From Hyphomicrobiales bacterium (lineage in GTDB: Bacteria > Pseudomonadota > Alphaproteobacteria > Rhizobiales > Rhizobiaceae), in contig UBKJ01000001.1 of assembly GCA_900465915.1 (NCBI GenBank), forward strand, positions 1 through 64,000: a stretch of 64,000 nucleotides of DNA. Reading direction: 5' to 3'. Below are positions 16,297 through 23,608 of this stretch, piece after piece. Below the pieces are notes generated by a model, which was not told where the DNA came from, made no database searches, and saw nothing but the letters and a program-made list of their open reading frames with translations. A program made the position numbers and the translations under genes. Position 1 is the stretch's first letter. Every line of letters starts with the position of its first letter.

Positions 16297-17220
16297 GTGC
16301 GCGGCCGAACGGCGATGAAGAAAAACGCAGTCGATCTGGCGCAGTTTCTGGAAAGCGGGCTGTCGGGGCATGCGCCGGGCTGGTCGCGCTCGGGACGGCT
16401 GATCGCCGCCTATCTACGCGACAACTGGCGCAACGTCCCCTTCGAGACCGGCGCCTCCATCGCCGCCGCCACCGGCCTCAGCGAGATGACGGTGATCCGC
16501 TTCATCCGCCAGCTCGGCTTCTCCAATCTCAGGGAGTTCAAGGACGCGCTGAAGACGCCGGAAAGCCCGGTCGCCGACGACATGGACGACGCCTTCAAGC
16601 GCTTCCATGTCCAGACGCTCGCCGACGACACGCTGGCCGAAAGCCTGAAGCTGGAGCTGAAGGCCATATCGGACGCCTACCAGCTCACCACCCTGCCGCG
16701 CTGGAAGGCCTGCGCCGAGCTGATCGCGCATTCGGAATTCGTCAGCGTCATCGGCTTCCAGGCCTCCAAGGGCTTGGCGCTCGATTTCGCCACCCGCCTG
16801 CAATATGTGCGCGGGGGGGTGCGCTTCATCCACGACCATAGCGGCGCGTTTCCCGAGATCTTCGACCTCGCCGGCCGCAGCCATTGCCTCGTGCAGGTCG
16901 ACACCTACGCTTATGCGCGCAAGGGGGTGCTCCTGGCCGAGAAGGCCAAGGAGCTGGGCATCCCGATGGTCATCGTCACCGACAAGTTCACCAACTGGGC
17001 CTATAGCTATACCGAGCTGGTGCTGCAGGGCGCGACCTTCGTCGACCAGTTCTGGGATTCGCCCGCCAGCCTCTCGGTCATCCTCAACCTGCTGATCGGC
17101 TCGGTGGCCAAGACCCTCGGCCCCAGCGTGTTCCAGCACGGCGCGACCATGCGGGCGATCGGCGACCAGTTCGACGAGTTCAGCACCGCCGCCCATGCGC
17201 GCGCCACGCGCCGGGACTGA
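16297..17220 (+). CDS. MurR/RpiR family transcriptional regulator
   Basis: 307-aa regulator with an N-terminal HTH_6 domain (about residues 10-90; AATGLSEMTVIRFIRQLGFSNLREF) and a C-terminal SIS phosphosugar-binding domain (about 130-270). GTG at 16297 is chosen because GGGGAGGA lies 6 nt before it. It follows the peptide-transport ATPase by 30 bp on the same strand and probably belongs to the operon, acting as its local regulator. SIS domains usually bind phosphosugars, so a peptidoglycan-related ligand would be consistent with a muropeptide or D-amino-acid peptide substrate; that is inference. Confidence 0.88.
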   Translation: MRGRTAMKKNAVDLAQFLESGLSGHAPGWSRSGRLIAAYLRDNWRNVPFETGASIAAATGLSEMTVIRFIRQLGFSNLREFKDALKTPESPVADDMDDAFKRFHVQTLADDTLAESLKLELKAISDAYQLTTLPRWKACAELIAHSEFVSVIGFQASKGLALDFATRLQYVRGGVRFIHDHSGAFPEIFDLAGRSHCLVQVDTYAYARKGVLLAEKAKELGIPMVIVTDKFTNWAYSYTELVLQGATFVDQFWDSPASLSVILNLLIGSVAKTLGPSVFQHGATMRAIGDQFDEFSTAAHARATRRD

Positions 17221-17263
17221 CCGGCGAAATTCCAGCCGCCGCCGTCGACTATATTCTCCCTCC

Positions 17264-17277
17264 TTGCGCCAGATCAA
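17264..17277 (+). promoter_or_regulatory. FNR/NnrR-like box upstream of pseudoazurin-nnrS
   Basis: TTGCG-N4-ATCAA, 94 bp before the pseudoazurin start. The right half matches the FNR/NnrR consensus half-site ATCAA exactly and the left half keeps TTG. CRP/FNR-family regulators control pseudoazurin and nnrS genes in denitrifying alphaproteobacteria, so the site is in the expected place. Confidence 0.5.
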
Positions 17278-17370
17278 AGAGCGCGCCGGCGCGCGGGCGT
17301 AAGGTCGCCCTCGCATGCGGCCGCCGCCTCCCGAACGGGCGCATGCGCAACCCAATGGAGAATGACGACC

Positions 17371-17808
17371 ATGCGCATCCACGCCCTCGCCGCCGCAGGA
17401 TTTCTGGCCACCATGCTGGCCGGCCCGGCGCTCGCCGACACGATCGAAATCAAGATGCTCAACAAGGGCGCGGACGGCGTCATGGTTTTCGAGCCCGCTT
17501 ACGTGAAGGCCAAGCCCGGCGACACCATCAATTTCGTCGCCACCGACAAGGGCCATGACGTCGAATCGGTCAAGGACATGATCCCGGCCGGCGTCGCGCC
17601 CTTCAAGGGCAAGATGAACGAGAACTACACACTCACCGTCACGGAGCCCGGCGCCTATCTGGTCAAATGCACGCCGCATTATTCGATGGGCATGGCGGCT
17701 TTGATCGTGGTCGGCGACAACCCGTCCAATCTCGACGCGGTGCTCGCCGCCAAGAAGCCGAAATTCGCCCAGCAGCGGATCGAAAAGGCCATGGCCGCCG
17801 CCAAATAG
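17371..17808 (+). CDS. Pseudoazurin (type I copper protein)
   Basis: Periplasmic blue-copper electron carrier, 145 aa. A signal peptide of about 22 residues ends at GPALA. The mature domain shows the type I copper ligands in order: His in DKGHDVES, then Cys and His in [11 protein letters not shown], with Met in the same loop. In denitrifiers pseudoazurin donates electrons to copper nitrite reductase or nitrous-oxide reductase. The ATG at 17371 is preferred because GGAG lies 10 nt upstream, while the ATG at 17362 is only 1 nt from it. It is followed 20 nt later by nnrS. No nitrite reductase gene is in the window. Confidence 0.93.
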   Translation: MRIHALAAAGFLATMLAGPALADTIEIKMLNKGADGVMVFEPAYVKAKPGDTINFVATDKGHDVESVKDMIPAGVAPFKGKMNENYTLTVTEPGAYLVKCTPHYSMGMAALIVVGDNPSNLDAVLAAKKPKFAQQRIEKAMAAAK

Positions 17809-17828
17809 GCTTTTCGGAGAGGATCGTC

Positions 17829-19037
17829 ATGAACGCGCAGGACGCCCCCATCGCCGTCGAACGCCGAGGCGGCGTGCCGCGCGGGCGCAAGGCCACCGGC
17901 GCGGCGCTGCTCAGCTACGGCTTCCGGCCGTTCTTCTTGGGCGGCGCGGTCTGGGCGGTGGCGACGATGCTGCTGTGGATCGCCGCGCTCACATGGGGGC
18001 TGCCGCTCGGCGGCTCCTACGGCGCGCTGGCCTGGCACGCGCATGAGATGACCTTCGGCTTTTCCTCCGCCGTGCTGGCCGGCTTCCTGCTGACGGCGGT
18101 TCCCAACTGGACCGGCCGCCTGCCGGTCGCGGGCGGACCGCTGGCCGCCCTCTGCGTCGTCTGGCTGACCGGACGGCTGGCCTTCCTCGCCATCGGCCTC
18201 GTGCCGCCGGCGGTCGCAGCCGCGGTCGAAAGCCTGTTCCTGCCCAGCCTTCTCTTCATCGCCGCGCGCGAGATCGTCGCCGGCCGCCAATGGCGCAACC
18301 TCAAGGTCCTGACCGGCGTCGCGGCGGTGATGGCCGCCAATCTGGCGTTCCATTATCTGGCGCTCACCGGCGGCGACATCTCCTATGCCGGCCGCGCCGG
18401 CGTCGGCGCCCTCGTGCTCTTGGTCACGCTGATCGGTGGGCGCATCATACCGAGCTTCACCCGCAACTGGCTCAACCGCCAGGGCGCGGGCCGCTTCCCG
18501 ACCCCGTTCAACCGCTACGACGCCTTGTGCATCGCCGTCGCCGCGCTCGCCTGCATCTTCTGGATCGCCGCGCCCGATCACGGCTTCACCGCCGCATTGG
18601 CCGTGATCGCCGCCCTGCTCCACGCCGTCCGGCTGCATCGCTGGCGCGGCTGGACGGTGGCGCGCGAGAAACTGCTGCTGATCCTGCACGTCGCCTACGC
18701 CTTCGTGCCCATCGGCTTCGCGGCCATCGCGCTTGCGGCCCTCGACCGGCTCAACCCCTATTCGGCGCTGCATGTGATGACGGTGGGCGTGATCGGCTGC
18801 ATGATGCTCGCGGTGATGACCCGCGCCACGCGCGGCCATACCGGCCGCGAACTGACCGCTTCGCCGCTGACGCAGACCGCCTATCTCTGCATGATCGCGG
18901 CGGCGCTGACCCGGCCGCTGGCGGAGATGGTCCCCGCCTTCTTCCATTCGCTGCTGGCGGCGTCCGGCCTGCTGTGGATCGCCGCCTTCGGGCTTTTCCT
19001 GCTAGAATATGCGCCGATGCTGGTCAGGCGGGCGTGA
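17829..19037 (+). CDS. nnrS: NnrS family heme-copper membrane protein
   Basis: Polytopic inner-membrane protein of 402 aa with about 12 hydrophobic segments. The N-terminal SYGFRPFFLGGAVWAV, WHAHEMTFGFSSAVLAGFLLTA and IGGRIIPSFTRNWL are family hallmarks. NnrS is a haem- and copper-binding protein linked to nitric-oxide stress and denitrification. GGAGAG precedes the ATG at 17829. It lies 20 bp after pseudoazurin, likely in one transcript under the FNR-like site. Its 3-prime end overlaps the convergent xylulokinase gene by 14 bp. Confidence 0.92.
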   Translation: MNAQDAPIAVERRGGVPRGRKATGAALLSYGFRPFFLGGAVWAVATMLLWIAALTWGLPLGGSYGALAWHAHEMTFGFSSAVLAGFLLTAVPNWTGRLPVAGGPLAALCVVWLTGRLAFLAIGLVPPAVAAAVESLFLPSLLFIAAREIVAGRQWRNLKVLTGVAAVMAANLAFHYLALTGGDISYAGRAGVGALVLLVTLIGGRIIPSFTRNWLNRQGAGRFPTPFNRYDALCIAVAALACIFWIAAPDHGFTAALAVIAALLHAVRLHRWRGWTVAREKLLLILHVAYAFVPIGFAAIALAALDRLNPYSALHVMTVGVIGCMMLAVMTRATRGHTGRELTASPLTQTAYLCMIAAALTRPLAEMVPAFFHSLLAASGLLWIAAFGLFLLEYAPMLVRRA

Positions 19038-20466
19038 CCGTCTTCAGGCCGCGATAGGTGGCGCGGAAGCGCGCCAGCAGGTCGTCCAGCCCGTCGAGGG
19101 GCTGCGGCTCGACCGGCGTTCCCAGCTCGTCCGGCACCGGAATTTCCTCCACGCCGCGCCAGTGGCCGGCGGCGATCCCGCCCAGATAGGCCGCGCCGAT
19201 GGTGGCGTTGCCGAGCTTATGCGCCGGAACCAGCGGCGTCTGCACGATATCAGCCAGCATCCGCCGCCAGCGCGGATCGACGCTGCCGCCGCCGGTGAGG
19301 AGGATGCGGTCGGCCGACACGCCGACGCCGCGCAGGGCGTCCCAACTGTCGCGCACCGCCAGCGCCACGCCCTCGAACACCGAGCGGATGGTCTGCGCCC
19401 GCGTGCAGCCGAGCCGCATATGGCTCCAGCCCGCCGTGGCGTTGGGATCGAGCAGCGGCGCGCGCTCGCCCGCCGCGTAAGGCAGGAAGATCACGCCGCC
19501 ATTGCCCGGATTCTCGTCGAAGCCGGCGCGGTACATCTCCTCCCAGGACGCGCCCAATATGCCGCGCGCCCATTCGAACACCGTGCCGCCGTTCTGCAGC
19601 GCCGCCATGGAATAGAGACTGCGCGCCACGCCGCGATAGCTGTTGTAGAAAGGCTGGATGCGCGGCTCGACGCTTTCCACCACCGACATGATCTGGATGC
19701 CGGAGCCGACCTGCAGGATGGTCGCGCCGGGCCGCGTCTGTCCCATGCCGAACAGGCAGGCGGCCGAATCCGCCAGCCCCGCCGCAACCGGCGTGCCGGC
19801 CGGAAGGCCAAGCTCGGCGGCGGCCGCCGCCGTCAGCCGGCCGGCCACCTCGGTCGATTCCACCAGCGGCGCCAGAATGCCCGCGTCGATATCCAGAGCG
19901 CGCAAAAACTCCGTCGCCCAGTCGTCCTTCTGGATGTCGTAGAGCAGCGTCATCGAGGCGTCGGACGGCTCCGTCGCCACCTCGCCCGTCATCATCAGGC
20001 GCAGCCAGTCCTTGGGCGACAAGACGCGGCGGATGGCGGCGTAGGTCGCCGGCTCGTTGCGGCGCAGCCAGAGGAGCGAAAGCCCGGCCATGCCGCTGAC
20101 CACCGGATTGGCGAGCGGCAGCCGCGCCGCCTCCGGCAGGGCAAGGACCGCGTCCATCTCCGCCGTCGCGCGCTGGTCGGCCCAGAGGATGGCCGGCCGC
20201 AGCGGCTTTTCGTCGTCGCCGATCACCACCAGCCCATGCGCCTGCCCGGACAATCCGACGCCGCGCACTGCATCGCCTCGACCCTCGCAGCAGGCGCGCA
20301 CGGCGGCCACCGTCTCGGCCCACCAGGTTTCGGGCGCGGTTTCCGCATAGCCGGGCGCGGGCGACGACACCGGATAGGCGCGCGACGCTTCGGCCACGAC
20401 CTTGCCCGCCCCGTCGATGAGCAGCGCCTTGACCGAGCCGGTTCCAAGATCGATACCGAGATACAT
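19024..20466 (-). CDS. xylB: FGGY-family sugar kinase, xylulokinase-like
   Basis: 480-aa carbohydrate kinase. It opens with the phosphate-binding motif YLGIDLGTGSVKALLID, and has the sugar-site region GLSGQAHGLVVIGDDEKPLRPAILWADQR and the second ATP-site motif ILLTGGGSVDPRWRRMLAD; these match xylulokinase more closely than glycerol or gluconate kinase. The ATG at 20464-20466 has GGGGAC just upstream. No xylose isomerase or sugar transporter is adjacent, so the actual pentulose substrate is not fixed by context. The C-terminus overlaps nnrS on the opposite strand by 14 bp. Confidence 0.82.
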   Translation of the reverse strand: MYLGIDLGTGSVKALLIDGAGKVVAEASRAYPVSSPAPGYAETAPETWWAETVAAVRACCEGRGDAVRGVGLSGQAHGLVVIGDDEKPLRPAILWADQRATAEMDAVLALPEAARLPLANPVVSGMAGLSLLWLRRNEPATYAAIRRVLSPKDWLRLMMTGEVATEPSDASMTLLYDIQKDDWATEFLRALDIDAGILAPLVESTEVAGRLTAAAAAELGLPAGTPVAAGLADSAACLFGMGQTRPGATILQVGSGIQIMSVVESVEPRIQPFYNSYRGVARSLYSMAALQNGGTVFEWARGILGASWEEMYRAGFDENPGNGGVIFLPYAAGERAPLLDPNATAGWSHMRLGCTRAQTIRSVFEGVALAVRDSWDALRGVGVSADRILLTGGGSVDPRWRRMLADIVQTPLVPAHKLGNATIGAAYLGGIAAGHWRGVEEIPVPDELGTPVEPQPLDGLDDLLARFRATYRGLKTVTPA

Positions 20467-20603
20467 GTCGTCCCCTTGATTTATGACGTCGGCCGGACCG
20501 AGGGCCCGCCTGTTCCAGCCAAGAAAGACCGCCCGCGCGCCGAAAGCAAGCGCGCTGTTCCAATATTCACGGTCTTTCCGAAAAGGCGCGGAGCCGAAAC
20601 GCA

Positions 20604-20634
20604 AACGGGCGCTTCGACCAGCGAAGCGCCCGTT
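20604..20634 (-). terminator. Rho-independent-type hairpin after the amidohydrolase gene
   Basis: Perfect 13-bp stem, AACGGGCGCTTCG (20604-20616) and CGAAGCGCCCGTT (20622-20634), with a 5-nt loop. On the minus strand it is followed by a moderately T-rich TTTGCGTTTC, about 85 nt past the amidohydrolase stop. Confidence 0.55.
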
Positions 20635-20719
20635 GGATTCAAGGAAGCGGCTCCGGTTAAAACGAAGCAGCCCCATCCCTCTGTTTCACCGTATTCCGGC
20701 GGCGCTTGCGCTTCCGCGC

Positions 20720-22468
20720 CTAGCTCGCATAACGCTGCACGCCGTCCATCCAGGTCTCGCTGACCTTGATCTTGCCGATCTTCACCTGCGGATCGGTCGG
20801 GTCCTGCTCCAATATGGCGAGGTCGGCGAATTTTCCGGCTTCCAGCGTGCCGGCCTGCGTGTCCATATGGCACTGCCAGGCGGCGTCGATGGTGACGGCG
20901 CGCAGGGCGGCGTCGACGGCGATGCGCTCGTCCGGGAAGAACACCTCGCCGCCCTCGTTCATCACGCGGGTGACGGCGTCCTCGACATAGCGCAGCGGCT
21001 CGATCGGCGTGACGTTCCAGTCCGAATGCAGCGAGATGCGCAGGCCCGCCGCCAGCGCCGAGGCGCAAGGATCGTAGAACTTGGCCCGTTCCGGCCCCAG
21101 CAGCCGGTCACGGAACGCCTTGCCCCACCAGCGTATATGGCCGATCAGGAAGGAGGGCGACAGGCCGAGCTGCCTCATGCGGACCATCTGATCGGGATGC
21201 AGGATGCTGCAATGCTCGATGCGATGGCGCAAATCGTTGGAGGGGGCCGAGCCGAGCGCCGCCTCATAGGCGTCGAGCGTCATGTCGATGGCTGCATCGC
21301 CATTGGCGTGGATGCCGACCTGCCAGCCGCCATTATGCGCCCGGCGGATCACCTCCGTCACATGCTCCTGCGTATAGTTGAGCGCGCCGCGCTTGTCGGA
21401 GCCAAGATAATTCTCGCGCTGATAGCCGGTCTGCGCCTGATTCGAGCCGTCGGCCCAGGCCTTGATGCCGTCGACGCGGAAAAGATCGTCGCCACGGCCC
21501 GGCTTGATTCCTTCCTTCTCCCATTCGTCCATCACCGTCGACACCAGCATGCCGCGATAGCGCACCGGCGCGTCGCCGCTGGCCATCACCGCGTCGAGCA
21601 GCGCCAGGTCCTTGACCCCGGCCATAATGCCGATGCCGGCGTCGTGCAGCATGGTGCAGCCCACCGAGGCCGAGCGCGTCAGCATGCGGCGCGTGCGCGC
21701 CACCAGGTCGGCGGCGGTCGGCGCGGGCATGACGCGTGAAATGGCCTGCTGCGCCGCCATTTCCTCCATGCGGCCGGTGAAGCCGCCATTGGAATCGCGC
21801 AGGAAACGCGCGCCCGCCGGATCGGGCGTGTCGCGCGTGATCCCCGCCGCCTTGAAGGCGAGGCTGTTGGCGTAGGCGATATGGCCGTTGCTTTCCTGCA
21901 TGAAGAACGGGTTCTTGGGCGCGAGCGCGTCGAGCTCGGCCAGCGTCGGAATATGCGCGTCGCGCGTGATGCTGGGGTCGAACTGCTGGGCGCGCACCCA
22001 TTCGCCCTCCTTCGCCTTGGCCACGCCCTCCTGCAGCCGGCTCCAGACGGTGGCGAAATCCGGCGTGGTGATGGGGCTGACGTCGATCCAGTCCTCGAAG
22101 GCGGTGAAGACGAAATGCATGTGCGGGTCGATCAGGCCCGGCGTCAGCGTGCGCCCGGCGAGGTCGACCACGCGCGTCTTCGGCCCGCTCAGCCCCTGCA
22201 CGTCGTCGAGCGCCCCCACCGCGACGATGCGGTTGCCGCGAATGGCCAGCGCCTCGGCGCGCGGCGCCTTCGCGTCCATGGTCAGGATCGGCCCGCCCTT
22301 GAAAATAATGTCCGCCGGCCCCGAAGCGTCCTGCTGCGCCAGCGCCCGTCCCGGCGACGCGCAAACGAAGGCGGTCCCGGCCGCGGCTCCCATATATTTG
22401 AGAAAATCGCGGCGTGACGCCGCCGATTGCAGGAAGGACACCATACCGGGATTACAGGCTATGCACAT
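20720..22468 (-). CDS. Tat-exported amidohydrolase, YtcJ-like
   Basis: Metal-dependent amidohydrolase of the Amidohydro_3/YtcJ group, 582 aa. A Tat motif SRRDFLKYMG lies at about residues 18-27, followed by a hydrophobic segment ending in GRALAQQ, so the enzyme is probably folded in the cytoplasm and exported. Metal-site motifs include TPGLIDPHMHFVFTA near residue 115, GIHANGDAAIDMTLDAYE in the middle and HRIEHCSILHPDQMVRM; the C-terminal AGTLEAGKFADLAILEQDPT is typical. An unusual MCIACNPG leader precedes the Tat motif. Substrate unknown. It reads away from the AT-rich island. Confidence 0.88.
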   Translation of the reverse strand: MCIACNPGMVSFLQSAASRRDFLKYMGAAAGTAFVCASPGRALAQQDASGPADIIFKGGPILTMDAKAPRAEALAIRGNRIVAVGALDDVQGLSGPKTRVVDLAGRTLTPGLIDPHMHFVFTAFEDWIDVSPITTPDFATVWSRLQEGVAKAKEGEWVRAQQFDPSITRDAHIPTLAELDALAPKNPFFMQESNGHIAYANSLAFKAAGITRDTPDPAGARFLRDSNGGFTGRMEEMAAQQAISRVMPAPTAADLVARTRRMLTRSASVGCTMLHDAGIGIMAGVKDLALLDAVMASGDAPVRYRGMLVSTVMDEWEKEGIKPGRGDDLFRVDGIKAWADGSNQAQTGYQRENYLGSDKRGALNYTQEHVTEVIRRAHNGGWQVGIHANGDAAIDMTLDAYEAALGSAPSNDLRHRIEHCSILHPDQMVRMRQLGLSPSFLIGHIRWWGKAFRDRLLGPERAKFYDPCASALAAGLRISLHSDWNVTPIEPLRYVEDAVTRVMNEGGEVFFPDERIAVDAALRAVTIDAAWQCHMDTQAGTLEAGKFADLAILEQDPTDPQVKIGKIKVSETWMDGVQRYAS

Positions 22469-22867
22469 CGCATTCTCCGTCGCTCGATCGAAATGAAACA
22501 GGCCGAACCCAAGCCGGCCAGACTCGTCCTTCGCGAGCGGAATCTACGCCACCGCAATAGTAATTTCAATGTTTTTCCCGATTTAGACTATATGTGAAAC
22601 AAATAGTTTTATGTAAACTCCAATTTTATCCCTATATTTTATATTACTAAATTAATAAAATTATTGGCGAATTCCGACAATTATCAATCTAAACTTTAAC
22701 GGAAAAGAATCCCTCGTCCCTGAATTGTAGCCATACGGGAAAAGCGCGCAGCGGACGGACGGAAAAAATCGCGCTCATGTGGGAATGGGCGACGATTACG
22801 GTCGACAAGACGCATCTGGCCACAAGCCTAAACGCCCGTCCAAAACACAACAATATCAAGGAAATGA
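22469..22867. other. AT-rich intergenic island
   Basis: No gene is seen here. About 22560-22700 is strikingly AT-rich compared with the GC-rich surroundings, with runs such as TTATATTACTAAATTAAT. It lies between the amidohydrolase start and tRNA-Val and may hold the amidohydrolase promoter or be a trace of transfer. Confidence 0.6.
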
Positions 22868-22942
22868 TGGTGGGCGCGACAGGGATTGAACCTGTGACCC
22901 CTCCCGTGTGAAGGGAGTGCTCTCCCGCTGAGCTACGCGCCC
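22868..22942 (-). tRNA. tRNA-Val (anticodon CAC)
   Basis: On the minus strand the acceptor arms GGGCGCG and CGCGCCC pair perfectly, followed by A and an encoded CCA. The D arm reads TAGCTCAGCGGGAGAGC, the anticodon stem CTCCC/GGGAG encloses TTCACAC (anticodon CAC), and the T arm is ACAGG-TTCAATC-CCTGT. Total length is 75 nt including CCA. Confidence 0.95.
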
Positions 22943-23163
22943 GTCGAACCGTTCGTTCGAGGATGGCCGCATATAGTGGGCGAAAGCGGAGGAAGTCAAG
23001 CGCATCCTGACAAAGTTTCCTATTCTTTTCACAGTCGTTTCGGAGAGCGCATCGGTTCGATCCCTGTTCACGCCCGCCATTGATTTTCCGAAATTTCGCC
23101 AGCCTTTCCTTCGCCGGCTTCCGCGCCTAAACTCCAGCAGATGCAAGAACAGCGAAAGCGACG

Positions 23164-23550
23164 ATGACCGACCGATCCCCCACCGAACTGATAGATGCGC
23201 GAATCGCGGAGCTGGACGACTGGCGCGGCGAGACGCTGGCGCGGATTCGCGCGCTGATCCGGCGGGCCCTGCCGGACGTGGTCGAGGAATGGAAATGGCG
23301 CGGCGTTCCGGTGTGGTCGCTCGGCGGAATCATCTGCACCGGCGAGACCTATAAAAGCGTGGTGAAAATGACCTTCGCCAAGGGTGCGTCGCTCGAGAAT
23401 CCGGCCGGCCTCTTCAACGCCAGCCTCGAGGGCAACACCCGCCGCGCCATCGATTTTCGCGAAGGCGACCCGATCGACGAAGCCGCGCTGACGGCGCTTC
23501 TCCGCGCCGCGGCCGCGCTGAATCAAGCCGGGAAAAAGCCCCGCTCATGA
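23164..23550 (+). CDS. DUF1801 domain protein
   Basis: 128-aa soluble protein of the DUF1801 (YdhG-like) family, recognised by IRALIRRALPDVVEEWKWRGVPVWS and the later KMTFAKGASLENPAGLFNASLEGNTRRAIDFREGD. This fold resembles a small helical-sandwich with a central groove; function is not established. The gene stands alone downstream of tRNA-Val and converges on the L,D-transpeptidase, with a strong hairpin between them. Confidence 0.82.
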   Translation: MTDRSPTELIDARIAELDDWRGETLARIRALIRRALPDVVEEWKWRGVPVWSLGGIICTGETYKSVVKMTFAKGASLENPAGLFNASLEGNTRRAIDFREGDPIDEAALTALLRAAAALNQAGKKPRS

Positions 23551-23553
23551 AAA

Positions 23554-23584
23554 AGCGCCGCCGCGGTAAAACCGCGGCGGCGCT
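23554..23584 (-). terminator. Strong intrinsic terminator of the L,D-transpeptidase gene
   Basis: Perfect 14-bp GC-rich stem (23554-23567 with 23571-23584) and a 3-nt loop. On the minus strand it is followed by a run of T, 25 nt after the L,D-transpeptidase stop. It may also act on the convergent DUF1801 gene. Confidence 0.85.
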
Positions 23585-23608
23585 CCATCTTCAAAAATTC
23601 CGATCCGG

